Position numbers and translations under genes: made by a program. Below the pieces are notes generated by a model. It was not told the DNA's origin. It did not search any database and worked only from the letters and a program-made list of their open reading frames with translations. From the NCBI GenBank assembly GCA_914767715.1, contig OU612075.1:808001-868000 (forward strand): DNA of 60,000 bases, given 5' to 3'. Position 1 is the stretch's first letter. Every line of letters begins with the position of its first letter. This stretch comes from Membranipora membranacea (Eukaryota; Bryozoa; Gymnolaemata; Cheilostomatida; Membraniporidae). This document shows positions 34,309 to 47,400 of the stretch, in pieces.

Positions 34309-37126
34309 CTGCCCCCACCCTGTCATGTGTGCTAGGGGATAATTATTAACATTGCTGCACCAGAATGTTGACCCAGTTATACTTGATTGGGGTCACAAAG
34401 ATGTTACATAACTCTTTGTGTCACTATCTAGGTATATAGGACATACAGGATGAAAAGGAGGACATAGCTTGTTTTTGGGATAAATCCTAATTTTCCTGCA
34501 AAACTCAACTAATTTGAGAAAATCTGAGTCGCAAAAGCCAAGTAATGTAGAAAAAAAGGCACATTTATAAGCATATTATCTGGCTATTACAGTATGAGCC
34601 TATTGTTGGTACTTACCAGTAGTATGAGCTGGCTATCATGTGAGTTTTCACCATTCTGAATGGTTTGGCAGCTGAAAGCTTAGTACTGTATTAATCAAAT
34701 ATCAGAATCATTCTGTCGCGCGTATATATAATGATGAGTAGGTAAATAACCAAATATCCAAGACAGTTACGCATGTGAAACTATGAACTTTATAGGAGTT
34801 TTACAGTAGAGCCAATCCTTGCATACATAATGTTATGTACAGTGTTCTCCCCAACAGCACCAAGGGTGGAACTCAAATCTTTCGATACACCAGATATTAC
34901 AGGATGCTATTGACATGTAGGAGAGACACCAGAATACAAGAAGTAAATGTATGAACCGTTCATCTACATGATATTAATAAAACAAAAATAGCTGAATTCT
35001 AAAGCATGCCTGGGTTCGCTCAAATACCTTCGACTTTTTACACATATTTAATTCAATTATTTAGGCTAGCCCACCCTGCCATGTGTGTTAGGAGGTAACT
35101 ATTTTTGCTATTAATAATAGCATTATATGTTTGAGCCAGAAAGCTGACCCAGTTGGTCTGTGGGTAGATTTGGGTCACAGATACATTACATAACTCTATG
35201 GGTCATTATCTAGTTATATAGGACATACAGGATGAAAAGGAGGACATAGCTTGTTTTCGGGATAATTCCTAATAATCCAGAAAAACTCAACTAATTTGAG
35301 AAAATCTGAGTTGAAAAAGCCAAGTAATGTAGAATAAACAGCTCATTTATAAGCATACTATCTGGCTATTACAGTATGAGCCTATTGTTGGTATTTACCA
35401 GTAGTATGAGCTGGCTATCATGTAAGTTTTCACCATTCTGAATGGTTTGACAGCTGAAAGCTTAGTACTGTATTAACCAAATATCATAATTATTACCTCA
35501 CCAGTATATACAATGATGTATACGTAAATATCCGATTAACCAAGACAGATACGCATGTGACACTATGAACTTTATAGGAGTTTTACAGTAGAGCCAATCC
35601 TTGCATAGAGAATGTTATGTACAGTGTTCTCCCCAACAGCACCAAGGGTGGATCTCAAATCTTTCGATACACCAGATATTACAGTGTGTTATTCACATGT
35701 TGGAGGGACACCAGAATACAAGGAGTAAATATATGAAACCAAGGAGTATCCTTGATGAAACATTCATCTACATAAAATTAATAAAAACTAAAATAGCTGA
35801 ATTCTAAAGCATGCCTGTGCTTGCTTAAACACCTTCGACTTTTTACACATATTTAATTCAATTATTTAGACTAGCCCACCCTGTCATGTGTGTTAGGGTG
35901 TAACTTTGTCCTTGACGTAAATAAAAGCATCATATTGTTGTGCCAGAAAGCTGACCCAGTTGGTCTGAGGGTAGATTCGGGTCACATAGATGTTACATAA
36001 CTCTATGGGTCATTATCTAGTAATATAGGACATGCAGGATGGAAAGGAGGACATTGCTTGTTTTTGGGATAATTCCCAACTTTTCAGCAAAATGAGAAAT
36101 ACTGATTAGAAAAGCCAAGTAATTTACAAGAAATGGCTCATTTATAAGCATATTATTTGGCTATTACAGTATGAGCCTATCATTGGTACTTACCAGTAGT
36201 ATAAGTTGGCTATCTCGTGGACTTTCACCATCCTGAATGGTTTGACAGCTGAAAGCTTGGTACTGTATTAACCAAATATCAAAATTATTACCTCACCAGT
36301 ATGTACAATGATGTATAGGTAAATAACCAAATAACCAAGACAGTTACGCATGTGAGACTATGGACTTTATAGGAGTTTTACAGTAGAGCCAATCCTTGCG
36401 TACAGAATGTTATGTACAGTGTTCGCCCTAGCAGCACCAATGATGGATCTCAAATCTTTCGAGACACCAGATACACTGAATTAGATTCTTCTCTTAGAAT
36501 GGAAATAGTATCATAGCGTTATACGGTTAGGACACTAAACACAGGGACCCATCTGACTGTTATCTGATTGGCTGCCCCTAGTAGCATGAATAATTAGCCT
36601 GAGAAATTGTCTTGTTTACAAAATTGCAAACAGTAATTATACCCCTACAGTGTCGATGATTAGGGCATTTCTAGATTGCTACTAGGGACTGGCTATTTTT
36701 GCAAGCCCTTTGTTTTGCAAAAGAAAGCTAATGATGCTATTCCAGATATGGAATTCAATGACTAGATATTACTTGGTGTTATTGACATGTTGGAGGGACA
36801 CCAGAATCCAAGGAGTAAATGTATGAAGTGTTTATCTACATGATATTAATAAAACAAAATAGCTGAATTCTAAAGCATGCCTGCGTTTGCACCTTCGACT
36901 TTTTGCACAATATTAAATTCAATTATTTAAGCTAGCCAACCCTGTCATGTGTGTTAGGGGGTAACTTTGTCGTTGACGAAAATAAAAGCATCAGATTGTT
37001 CCTCCAGAAAGCTGACCCAGCTGTGCTGTGGGTAGATTCGGGTCACAGAGATGTTACATAACTCTCTGGGTCATTATCTAGTAATATAAGACATACAGGA
37101 TGGAAAGGAGGACAGAGTCTGTTTTC
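34309..37126. repeat. Tandem array of ~760-800 bp units
   Basis: Four copies start near 34,309, 35,066, 35,871 and 36,932 (the last partial), each beginning CTAGCCCACCCTGTCATGTG or close to it. All share GATGTTACATAACTCT, GGACATACAGGATG and TCTGGCTATTACAGTATGAG. Copy three is longer because of an insertion at 36,474-36,768. No protein is evident. Confidence 0.85.
36474..36768. mobile_element. 295 bp insertion in array copy three
   Basis: Absent from copies one and two at the same point. Apparent 5 bp duplication AGATA (36,469-36,473 and 36,764-36,768). It contains CCCTAGTAGC and its complement GCTACTAGGG. Element type unknown. Confidence 0.6.
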
Positions 37127-38265
37127 CCATTTTCACATTCAATTATGTTCTCTACCAGCAGACTGATGTTCTCTAGTTCTGTTCTCTAGTCAGAAGTAGG
37201 CAAATTAATGTAAATTTAGTAAGAAAATAGACAACGTTTACCAATACATTTATAAGAAAAAAAGTTTTACGAGTCGTTTTTATTGTTTGATTTTCTTTTT
37301 CATAAATCTTTTTAACTAGAGATCATTCCTCTGTTTGCAGGTCTTCAGGACGCCTCTGCTCAAAAGTTACCAGGCTACATAAAGTAAACATTTGGCCATA
37401 AGGACAACAGGAACCAATTAGCTAACCATGCAATAACATCAAGAGATATAGCCGACAGATGATAAAACAGAGTCATCTGTCAACGTCTCTTAACTCCTCT
37501 ATCAACAACAACAATATCCCAGACCTCCTAGCTTCTATTATCCGGTCAGTGTGCAATTCGGAGTTCAACAATAATAATATGATGATTCTAAATACAATTT
37601 TTTATTATTATTATTATTACTATTTGTATGTCAATTGTCACTTTGCAAGCTTTCAGAACAACTAGTCAGATTTCAATTTGACAAAAACAATAGGCACCAA
37701 AACGTCACGTCAGGTAGTTAGACGATCTTTATTATCAGAGTATATATAATTTAGTTTTGAGAAAGAACTGCTATCACGGCATATTAGACTGGCACTTTGA
37801 AAAAGGGCAGCCGCTGTGGTAAAAAAGTAAAATTTGATCAGTTTGGACGGATTATCAATTTATCGGACGGCTTTGAAGTTAAAGATTCATCAAAATCTAT
37901 AAATAACAAAATATCGTTGGAAAAAAATCTGAAGCACAAATAATTTACACAGCATACAACAAAATAAATAGTCTGGAAAGTATCGTTGCCTTCAAAGCTA
38001 CATGTCATGTACAGGCAAAACCTTCTTGATGGAAACCTCTATGATTTGAAAAAATAAAACAAGAAAGAACTTGCAAGCTGACAGTTTGAAGTCACCACGG
38101 CAGTAAGTTGTTGGTAATACAGGAAAAAGTTTGAGATCGTCCGCCAAGAGAATCCCTACACTGACTCACTTGTGGCCTCCCAGATGGCAAAAACATTCAG
38201 GCATAAATAAACACCTAGCAATCCAGAATACGAGAGTATGCTGACAAAGGCCCCATATTTAGGAG
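37127..38265. other. 3' flank of the WD40 gene
   Basis: Lies downstream of the minus-strand gene. AATAAA on the minus strand at 37,728-37,733 is a possible poly(A) signal, 533 bp past the stop. A (TTA)n run is at about 37,597-37,620. Confidence 0.4.
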
Positions 38266-38437
38266 TTACGCTCCCACATCTTCAGCGGCGTAGAAATCGA
38301 AGGGGTTGTTTTTGTTAATTTTGAGCTGAGGAGGGTCAGGTTGTGGACAAGTACTGAGATCGTAACATCGTAACATCTGATACTCACTCGGACCTCCCCG
38401 GTCTACCATTGTGTGCTTCAGCTTTTCGTGACGTAGT
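38266..38437 (-). CDS. WD40 gene last exon
   Basis: LRHEKLKHTMVDRGGPSEYQ, MLRCYDLSTCPQPDPP, NPFDFYAAEDVGA then TAA (38,266-38,268). Confidence 0.9.
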
Positions 38438-41400
38438 CTGAAATAAGAATAGACTTTGATAAGACAGGATCACAATCATACTCCGCGGGAGAGAGGAACA
38501 GTACCGCTTGAATTCACTCCACTGTTTTTTCTGAATAATGAGCTTATTTTGTACACAAAGATGAGTGTTATCTCAAAAGCCGCTGCCAATGCTGCTGATG
38601 CTCAGGAAAGACTTTTAAAGGCAGGAAGCCTGTTGCGCAGATGTATAACAAAATCAAAAGAGAGTTGAGAATTGGCTCAAGCTGATCAAATGTGTTAATC
38701 ATAAAGGATAGAAGCTGTAACTAATGGAAACCTTAAACATTCAGAATGACTTGATGCTAGGTCTGGAACACTGACACAAATATCAGTAAAATTATTCTAT
38801 TTCAGCCAGGCCGGAACTCAAACAGTCATCAATAGACATTTGGGGTTTCGGAGCTTTAAATTTCAATTGTAATCACAACATTATCTGGTACCTGCTATGA
38901 TACAATTTGTTGACTAGAAGTCTCGTCAAAATTAAGACTTTGGCTTACTTTAGTCACTTGTTGGTGAATTGTGATGATAAGTGAAGACAAGGGTCTTGAA
39001 GACAAGAGAATCATGGCCCAAACGTTATTTATTTATAGAGGTTTTCTTAGAAGTGTACAGATAACAAAAAGAATTCTATTTTAGGTAACTTGTTGACCTC
39101 TGAAAACAGCAAAAAAAACATGTTACGCTTACTACCAAAGTTAAACACAGAGTTTATTATAATTAATAACCTGTGGCATTATGAGTAACTTATGATAAGT
39201 GACATACGACCTAATGCCTTGTGACTCGTGGGTCATAAACAGAGAACCTTACTGCAGCAGCAACTAAACACATTAGTATCTGAATCTGCCTAAACTGTAA
39301 ATTTTGCGCCTTGAAAAGACGCTCATTCTTGGCTCAGAGTTTTGCTTTGGACAAATTTTGACTTGGTTACTACTGTTTGGCAATATCACAATTCTTTGTT
39401 TCAAATATCAATACAGCATCGTCATTTCATTCAGGTGTTAATTCGTGGATACCTGCCTGCTCCTCAGAGGAGTACAGAATATATATTATGATATACAGGA
39501 AAGTTCTTAACAAACGAGACAAGGGTATTGATCGGGATCAAACTCTCAATAAGACATGACAGGACATCAAAGATAACAAGCAAAGAATGGGAGAGGCTAG
39601 TCTAGGTGTCCAGACATTGGTGAGGGTAGTCTGGACCCTTAGACTATGGAGAGGCTGAAGCTATACTAATAAGACATTCAGGCTCATATAAGAGCTGACT
39701 AGGACTATCGTACAAGTAGTGGGGAAAGTCAAGCAGGAGGTCAAAGTAAGAAAACATTTCTATAAATCATTAATATGTTTTTTGTGTAACTAAAGAGTCT
39801 AACTTCTAGTGGTGAAAAGAATATCCAAAGAATACCAATTTCTATTTTGAACTTTTCATACAGAATTTTGATTTCTCTGGAGGATTTTGTGGGCACAATG
39901 TGTCTCAGAGAGCTTCTCCTAATGATATCTGACACAGTTTTAATGTGGAACTCATGGTAATAATGGGTAGATAAGAAAACTGCTTTCAACTTTCTGTGTA
40001 GTAAAAAATGATTAGGTAATAAGACAGAGAAAGGATAATTCTACATATATAGGGTGTTATCCAGTACTCAACTATCACCCTCATCAGGGTGGGGGGCAGG
40101 GTGCGCCCCAAACAAGCCTCTGATACAGGGGAGAGTAAAGTACAGGCTACACATAGCGATATCTTACCTGATACCGGCGTGTCTCGGGTTATAAGCTGAA
40201 GTCGATCTGTCTCTATATTTAATGTTCAATGAATCTTTTTTAAATATTGATTTCCTTCAACATTATTTGGCTTCATTAAACATGCACAGTCTTAAATACA
40301 GCTGGTGCGCCTTGTTTAGAAAGGGAGTCGACTCGAAACAAATAATGAGATTCTTGTTTTAGTGTAATATATTGTTGGCGAACTACTAGTGATTTTGTTC
40401 GCATAGCTATAAGGCCGGAATGTGCAGCTACTGAAGAACACTACCAACCTTTTGCCAACTTTAGGTGGAGCTGTAAACGTTCTGTCTCTGAGTTGTTTGG
40501 CTATCGTAGCGTCGTCTACATGGAAAGTCTGTCGGGCGTGGTTCAGTCTGGCCTGGATCTCTCTCTGTATCTCCTACAATTAGAATAAAATTTTAACGAA
40601 GCTAATCTCTATGACAACAAATCAGTAATTTTAGGAATGGTTGTTACGTCTCTCCCTTTTGTGATAGAATCCTTTAATAGTTGCTCTGATGATGAACCTG
40701 ATAGTTAAGTTCCATTGCAGCTATAGGCATAATGGTGCATGTGATGTATATGATGTATTTGATGTGTTAGATGTATATGATGCATATGATGTATTTGACG
40801 TACATGATGTATATGATGTATATGATGTATTTGATGTGTATGATGCATATGATGTATTTGACGTACATGATGTATATGATGTATATGATGCATATGATGT
40901 ATATGATGCAATTGATGCATATGATGCATATTATGTATATGATGTATTTGATGTGTATGATGCATATGATGTATTTGAAGTACACAATGTATATGATGTA
41001 TACAGTGTATACGGTGTAAATGATGTATATGATGTATTTGATGTATATGTATATGATGTATATGATGTATATGATGCAATTGATGCATATGATGCATATG
41101 ATGTATTTGAAGTACATGATGTATATGATGTATACAGTGTATACGGTGTATATGATGTATATGATATAATATATGATGTACATGATGCATATGATGTATA
41201 CCTCTTCCCCATCAGAGTTAGCAGCTGAGTCCTCGTGTACGACTTGATGTGTGTTTATCTTCCCCTCAATCACCGGATGTTCAGGCATAGACATCGGGTC
41301 GACCAGCACATCAAACGGAGCCATAGGGTGCTGCCAGGTACTAACATTGTATATATCCCACGGCTCTGGCTGTCCAAATGTACCTACAATACGACAAATA

Positions 41401-44400
41401 TATAATTATAACAATATTAAAGGTGAGGTGGGGGTGGGGGGGGGGGGGTTAGATCAAGTTTGCTCTATTTGCCTACATAAGGAGTTGCTCTCCCTCCAGC
41501 ATGACCATTGAAGGGGAGCGACTCCAAATGCTGGCTAATGGATCGACAGTTACCGGGACAGACCATCAGAACTTGTCTCTCTTGGTAGTCGCCCTGTCAC
41601 ACAGCCTTCAAACCCTCCCCCCATCCTCCCTGATATAGTGCCTTTGGAGATTGTGGTGAAATTGTATCAGTTATGTTGTCAAAACAATCTTGAAGACTTG
41701 AGACTGTAGGTGAATTCCGTCAACATGTACTGTTCCTAAGCGCTAGAGATAAGTAAACCACTATGGTTTTAGAACAATAAAACTTATTTTTGTAAATGAG
41801 AGAAGATCTGTAATGAAGATACAAGTACTATGAAGTGGACGGACCCGAAATCATCTGTGTGTTACATAAATCTTATATCTGTAATATCTTTTAAATATAG
41901 TAATAGCAGAGGTTAAGCAAAATGAATGAAAAATCAAACAATATATATTCGAGAAAATTTATTTAAGAACTACTAAATAAAACAATAATTTTATTAAACA
42001 GTTTGATGAACAAATTGAACAGGAATGGATGACACTTACACTAAAACATAACTGCAGGACGTCATGTCTGTATAAATAAGACTAAGAGATACTATTCTAT
42101 CTAACAAAACAATCCATTAAGTAAGAAATTTCTCAATTTGTGGAGCACATTTTAACTATTTGGGATGTGAATCAGGAAAGTCTGAGGAAAAACAATATCT
42201 CATCACAACTAACACAACTCGATAGTTTTTGACATTTCCTGGACAGCTCAATTCCTTTTCCGCAATTTATTGTGCAAAGAATTTACTGAACCTGTAAAAC
42301 ACAAATGACCAATCCATGACCTATAGATGTTGATGAGACATAATTAACATTCCAACATACCGATATAGTCACCATCTTTGTTCCACAGTCTGACGGAGCA
42401 GTCATTTGAGGCTGTGATCAGCAGCTTGTGTTCATCTATAAAATCTAGTGAGTTTATTACCTCTACATGGGCTCGCCATGTTGTAATCACTGAAAAATAA
42501 ATAAGAGTTTTGTACGTAACTGAGAACAGGGTGCAGTAGATCACTCCACTATATAAATATTTATGAGACAGCAGCTGCTGAAAATTGTCTTTGATCATAA
42601 CGCTGGAAGAAGCTCAGTTATTGTGTTCCTGGATTGTCATGCCCATATCACATTACATAAGGGTATAACAGAGTTGACAAAGATAGTTCTATGGGCATAG
42701 CTTTCAATACTAGAGGACGGTCATTTTGCATTCCAAGGTTGAAAGTCTGAGGATGTTTGGCTGTGTTTCCTGCGGTAGTATGAGCGCAATTGGAATGCAA
42801 CTTTGTACTACTTAAAGCACCCTAGCATTGAAGCCCCTAGGAATATTTTATTATGATTTAAATCATATGATACACATTCTACAGATTGACACTTACACTC
42901 AGGTGGTTTAGTTTCTCTTTGATTGAGTCCATAGTCTGATACATTCCAGCAGTGTATAAATCCAAAGTTATCTCCACTATATAACACCTGATCTCCACCG
43001 TTCAGTACTAACGTTGTGATCATAACATTAGAGTGCTTGCTCTATAATGAAATAAACTTCAGGTTTAGGTATATTTTCTTGGTTTAACATTTGCCGTCAT
43101 TCTCTTTTCATTGAGATTGGATAGGAGATGGTGAAGTTAGAGTGCCTGCCCTTCAACATGCGAGTGTTGCAGGTGTTAGGTTGGAATCCCTCTGCAGGTC
43201 AATGACTACTGGGTTTATTGGTGCCCCAGGGGTGCACAGAGACGAATGCCATCGAGGGCAACTCGACACAGTCGTGGCAGTCCCACCCCTTGGATTTTTT
43301 AATTGACAGATTAATGGACAGTACGAGAAACACAGCGGAAATAGACATTAAAAAGAGATACTGGATCAACAAAACGGAGTTCTAGACCCACATGATTTGA
43401 AGCTCTCAAATAATGTTTTATCTCCACCCATGTACCAGTATGAAAACAATATCAATATAGATTTCATCAAGTTTAACAAAGGTCAGGTGAAATAAAAGGG
43501 ACAGCACTTACTCCTTTGAACTTGGCTAGTAGATGTCCACCTTGGAACACATTCCAAAAGTGTATACACCCTCTTGGTCCTGAGGCTATCAGAGACGCAG
43601 CGTCTTTGTTATAAGCTCGAGTTTTCATAAACACCACTTGATTAACAGTCCCATCACCATCCACTGTGTGTGAATATATAGAAATATTACATCAGCAATC
43701 ATGCAAAAACAAAATGGCCGAGTTTTTGCATGTCTCTGCAAAAAAAGGTAGAGCAACTTTCATCACAATTTAAGTATGATATCATCACTATATTCTAAGT
43801 TTGCAAGGAAAAATCCACAGGTCTTGTGGCAGAGCAAACTTATTGGGTCCTTACTCATTACAGAAGCAGAATCAGCTTTCAATCAGTCAAACAGAGGCGA
43901 TCAATTTCCAAAAATAATTTCTAATAATACAACATTCATAAACATCAACTCATAGATAACAGGAGAAACACACATAAAGAAATCCCAGAAACCAGAGAAA
44001 CATAGTAAACTGTAACAGAAGAAGGAACACACTGAAGATGGGTTCAATCATGGCAATTTGTATCTTGTATCAATTGTCAATGACCAAAAGGGAGAGTAGG
44101 CTAATTCTTAAATAATGTAACTATAATATCTAGTTTGAATTCCAATTCAATATATTGAAACAAAGGAGGAAGGATTCTTGAAGTGAAAGTGCGAGAAGTG
44201 GCAAAACTGAAAAGAAAATAGATGAGAAAAGTGGAAAGTTGCAAAACGGAAGACAACTCATACTTACAAATCTGCTGTCCTCTTTTCTGAGTTTTAGTTG
44301 CTATTCAAGTCACAAATATGCAGTGATACACTCATGAGCGGCAAGAGTACTTAGTTACTTGACAGTTTATATCAACATGATGAGGATGTGATCAAAACAT

Positions 44401-47400
44401 TTTATAATATGATTTCATCATTTACTTGCATACAACAAGAATCATCAAAATTTCACTCCCAGTATTCATTTTTCCAAAAGTGCTCAATAACTAGCAGTGA
44501 AAAGTGAATACTGAACAACCGCAGTTTCCTCCCACATTGCCGTGAGTTCTAAAGCAACTTTTATTATTATTGCTGCATCAAAATAGAAGTTTTATCCTTT
44601 CATTGTTGACTTACGAGAGTCTGAGATGTAATCTGGGTCGTCTGGTGAGAAGAGATGACAGAATATATGTCCAGATACCATATTCCATATAATCACCTCC
44701 CCATCATAACTGGAGGTCGCTAGCAGGTTAGGTGGGCAGAATGCTATAGACAAAATGTCTTCCTTGTGTCCATTTTTCTGTTAGTTAAAAAAGAACATAA
44801 AATTTAAAGTGGACAGTCATGCAGTGTGAAGTAAAAAACAAATTATATACAACTGTACTGAGTGAACAGAGCATTTTAAAAGCAACAATCAACACAATCA
44901 CCAAAGAATACACTTATGGTTTTGTCTTTGTAAACGATTTTGATCGTTTGCATTTCAAGTCGGAGAGTGAAATAATCCGATTTTTGGAGCATTATCAAGC
45001 TTGATTGAACTAGCTATTAATGAACTGCTTATGATCAGTAAGGAGTTGTCACACCAATAAGGAGTTATCTTACCAAATCATCATCCCATCTATCTTGTGG
45101 ATCGACCAGCTGATGTAGACCTGTATCATTTGGCTCATCACAGTAAATATTGATACATCTATCCCATCCTACTCCTACCACATATCTATTATACAAAGTT
45201 AAGTATTATATAAGATGCAGTTGTATGTGTTAGGATCTTACAGAATATCCCGCAGTGAAACTAGCTTTAAGTATTCAGGGATAAAAGCTGAACAATATAG
45301 GAGCATCCCATAATGTAGTTTTCAGGGTTTTATGTTAAGATCAGGTTACGTATTTAGCCATGGCCTTGCTGTGTATTGCAGATCAATTATGTCAACATTT
45401 TCTTAAGGCAATACAAAACATTGCTGGATAAACAGCTCACAGATAATCTAGTACACCCTTGCCTTGTGAGCTGTATAAAAGATGCAAATCGGGATTGAAA
45501 ATAAATATGAAGCCAGGTTCACACTGCTACATACAGTCAGTATGCTATCAAAATGTTTCAAGCTTAAAACCGAGAGAAATAACAGGCGGGTAATGAATTC
45601 TAGAGACAGACAAAATAAATGGTTGCTGCTCTTGGGGAAAAAGCTTTCATAGGCTGAAATAAATGATAAATTCAATTTCACGCTTATTCCTGGGAACCTG
45701 ATAAACTCAATACTGTTTCACATAATCAAGAGACTGCAAGAGCCCAAGGAGTTGGTCAGACTTTAAATGAGTCCAGCGACTTTCTGATGATATCATTCTA
45801 ATATTTTGTTAGATCATCTAATGGCAATAGTTCTTATATATGATCCAAAGGACTCAGCTAAATGCTTTAGTGCTGGCGAAACCAGCAGCGCCGGATCAAT
45901 TTTTACTCAATTTTTATAAGGGTCTTGCAACTCTCAGATATATGTAAATCAATATCACAAGTTGTTTGCTCATGAATTTTGAAGGAGCACACAACTTGTG
46001 ATTTATCTAGCTGCCAGTTAGAGGTATTGAGGCCATAGTTAACCTTTCTCGTCCGCCACCTTTGGCGCTGAAATCATAGCCATAAATCATAAGATATATC
46101 TTACAGTGAATAGTATTATAATATAATATTGACTTATCCCATTAAACTGTTAAATTGTTTAATTATTCACATGTAATGAAACCTGGGGTACGTTGCCAGG
46201 TGAAAATAAAGGGTGAGGTTTTTTGGGACATTCAATGGATACGTGATGTGGTAAAATAATACGCTTATCATATTGGGGGGTTTGGTATGAAATCAAAGTG
46301 TTTTCTAAAATATATTGACAAAATAGGGTGTTTTGTTAAATCTTTTACTTTGCTAAACAATATCTGATGTGGGTGTATGAATTTTATTAAATCACTGGTG
46401 ATTTACTTAAATATGGCAATGGGCAACACAAGATTTGCCCATCGCAAAAAATTCAGTGTAAATAAGTTTCTTAACCAATAGTGGATATACTGAGCAAAGT
46501 CAGTGCCGTAGATTTACCTTTCTAGACCACTAAATGTTAACAATACAAAGGCATGCAGGTAAATGTTACACATACTGATCACAGGTACATAGTCCTAGAA
46601 TCTCACAAATGTATCGTACAACAGAATTACTCTGACAAGAAAAGAATCATTTGTTTTGTTACATTTTATGTATATTATGGATACAGGCATGTTACTGAGT
46701 TGAGATCGATGAGCTGTCATGCTGAGCTGCTTAACTTCAACTGGTCACTATTCAGTGGTGAAGGGTGTACAACTTCGAATTCAGGCAAAGTGGAACAACT
46801 TCATAGGCTGAGTTAAAGTCTGATTTTAAAATAGAATGGCTTACCTATTTTTGTTCATTTCTACATAAGTGAGTCCGCAAATTTCATCGTTACCTTCACC
46901 TAAAATACACACACAGTATAAGATACGGAAAATCCAACAATGTATATTTACTATACAATCATCTCATCAGTGTACATGGTTGTGAGCAAAAATAACAACA
47001 AAATCAAATATCAATCAAAATCAATGATCTTGAATTCACCCAATACCTGCATTTTTCTTCAATCTTTTCCAACAACATCAAGATCAGATATAGGATCATT
47101 ATTAGTTGGATCCAATTTCATTCTCAATACATTCCCAAATAGACATTACTTAAAACCATGATTAAACACAAAACCAATGACTAAGAATCAGACAGTTAGC
47201 CTGAGGTGTATGAACTAGAGAGGAGAGGAGGGTGGTAGTCCTATCTAAGTACTGATACTATTTAAAAGCTTACGGGAACTCAAACATTACAGCATAAAGG
47301 GTCACCTAATTAGCATCCATCCCTGATGCTCACTATATGGTTTGTTACAGGCGATCTTAGGGGGCGTACAAGGGGTGGGCATTGATCACAGCACACGACA

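Noticed and set aside
38456-38668. 70-codon + strand open frame ahead of the last WD40 exon
   Set aside because: Lies in an intron on the opposite strand, with no family match or conservation evidence.
40738-41201. CRISPR-like array
   Set aside because: The repeat is continuous, without unique spacers, and sits in an animal intron.
40689-41324. Long overlapping open frames (up to 185 codons) on both strands
   Set aside because: They follow from a 9 bp minisatellite period. Only the non-repetitive end (41,202-41,383, minus) is a real exon.
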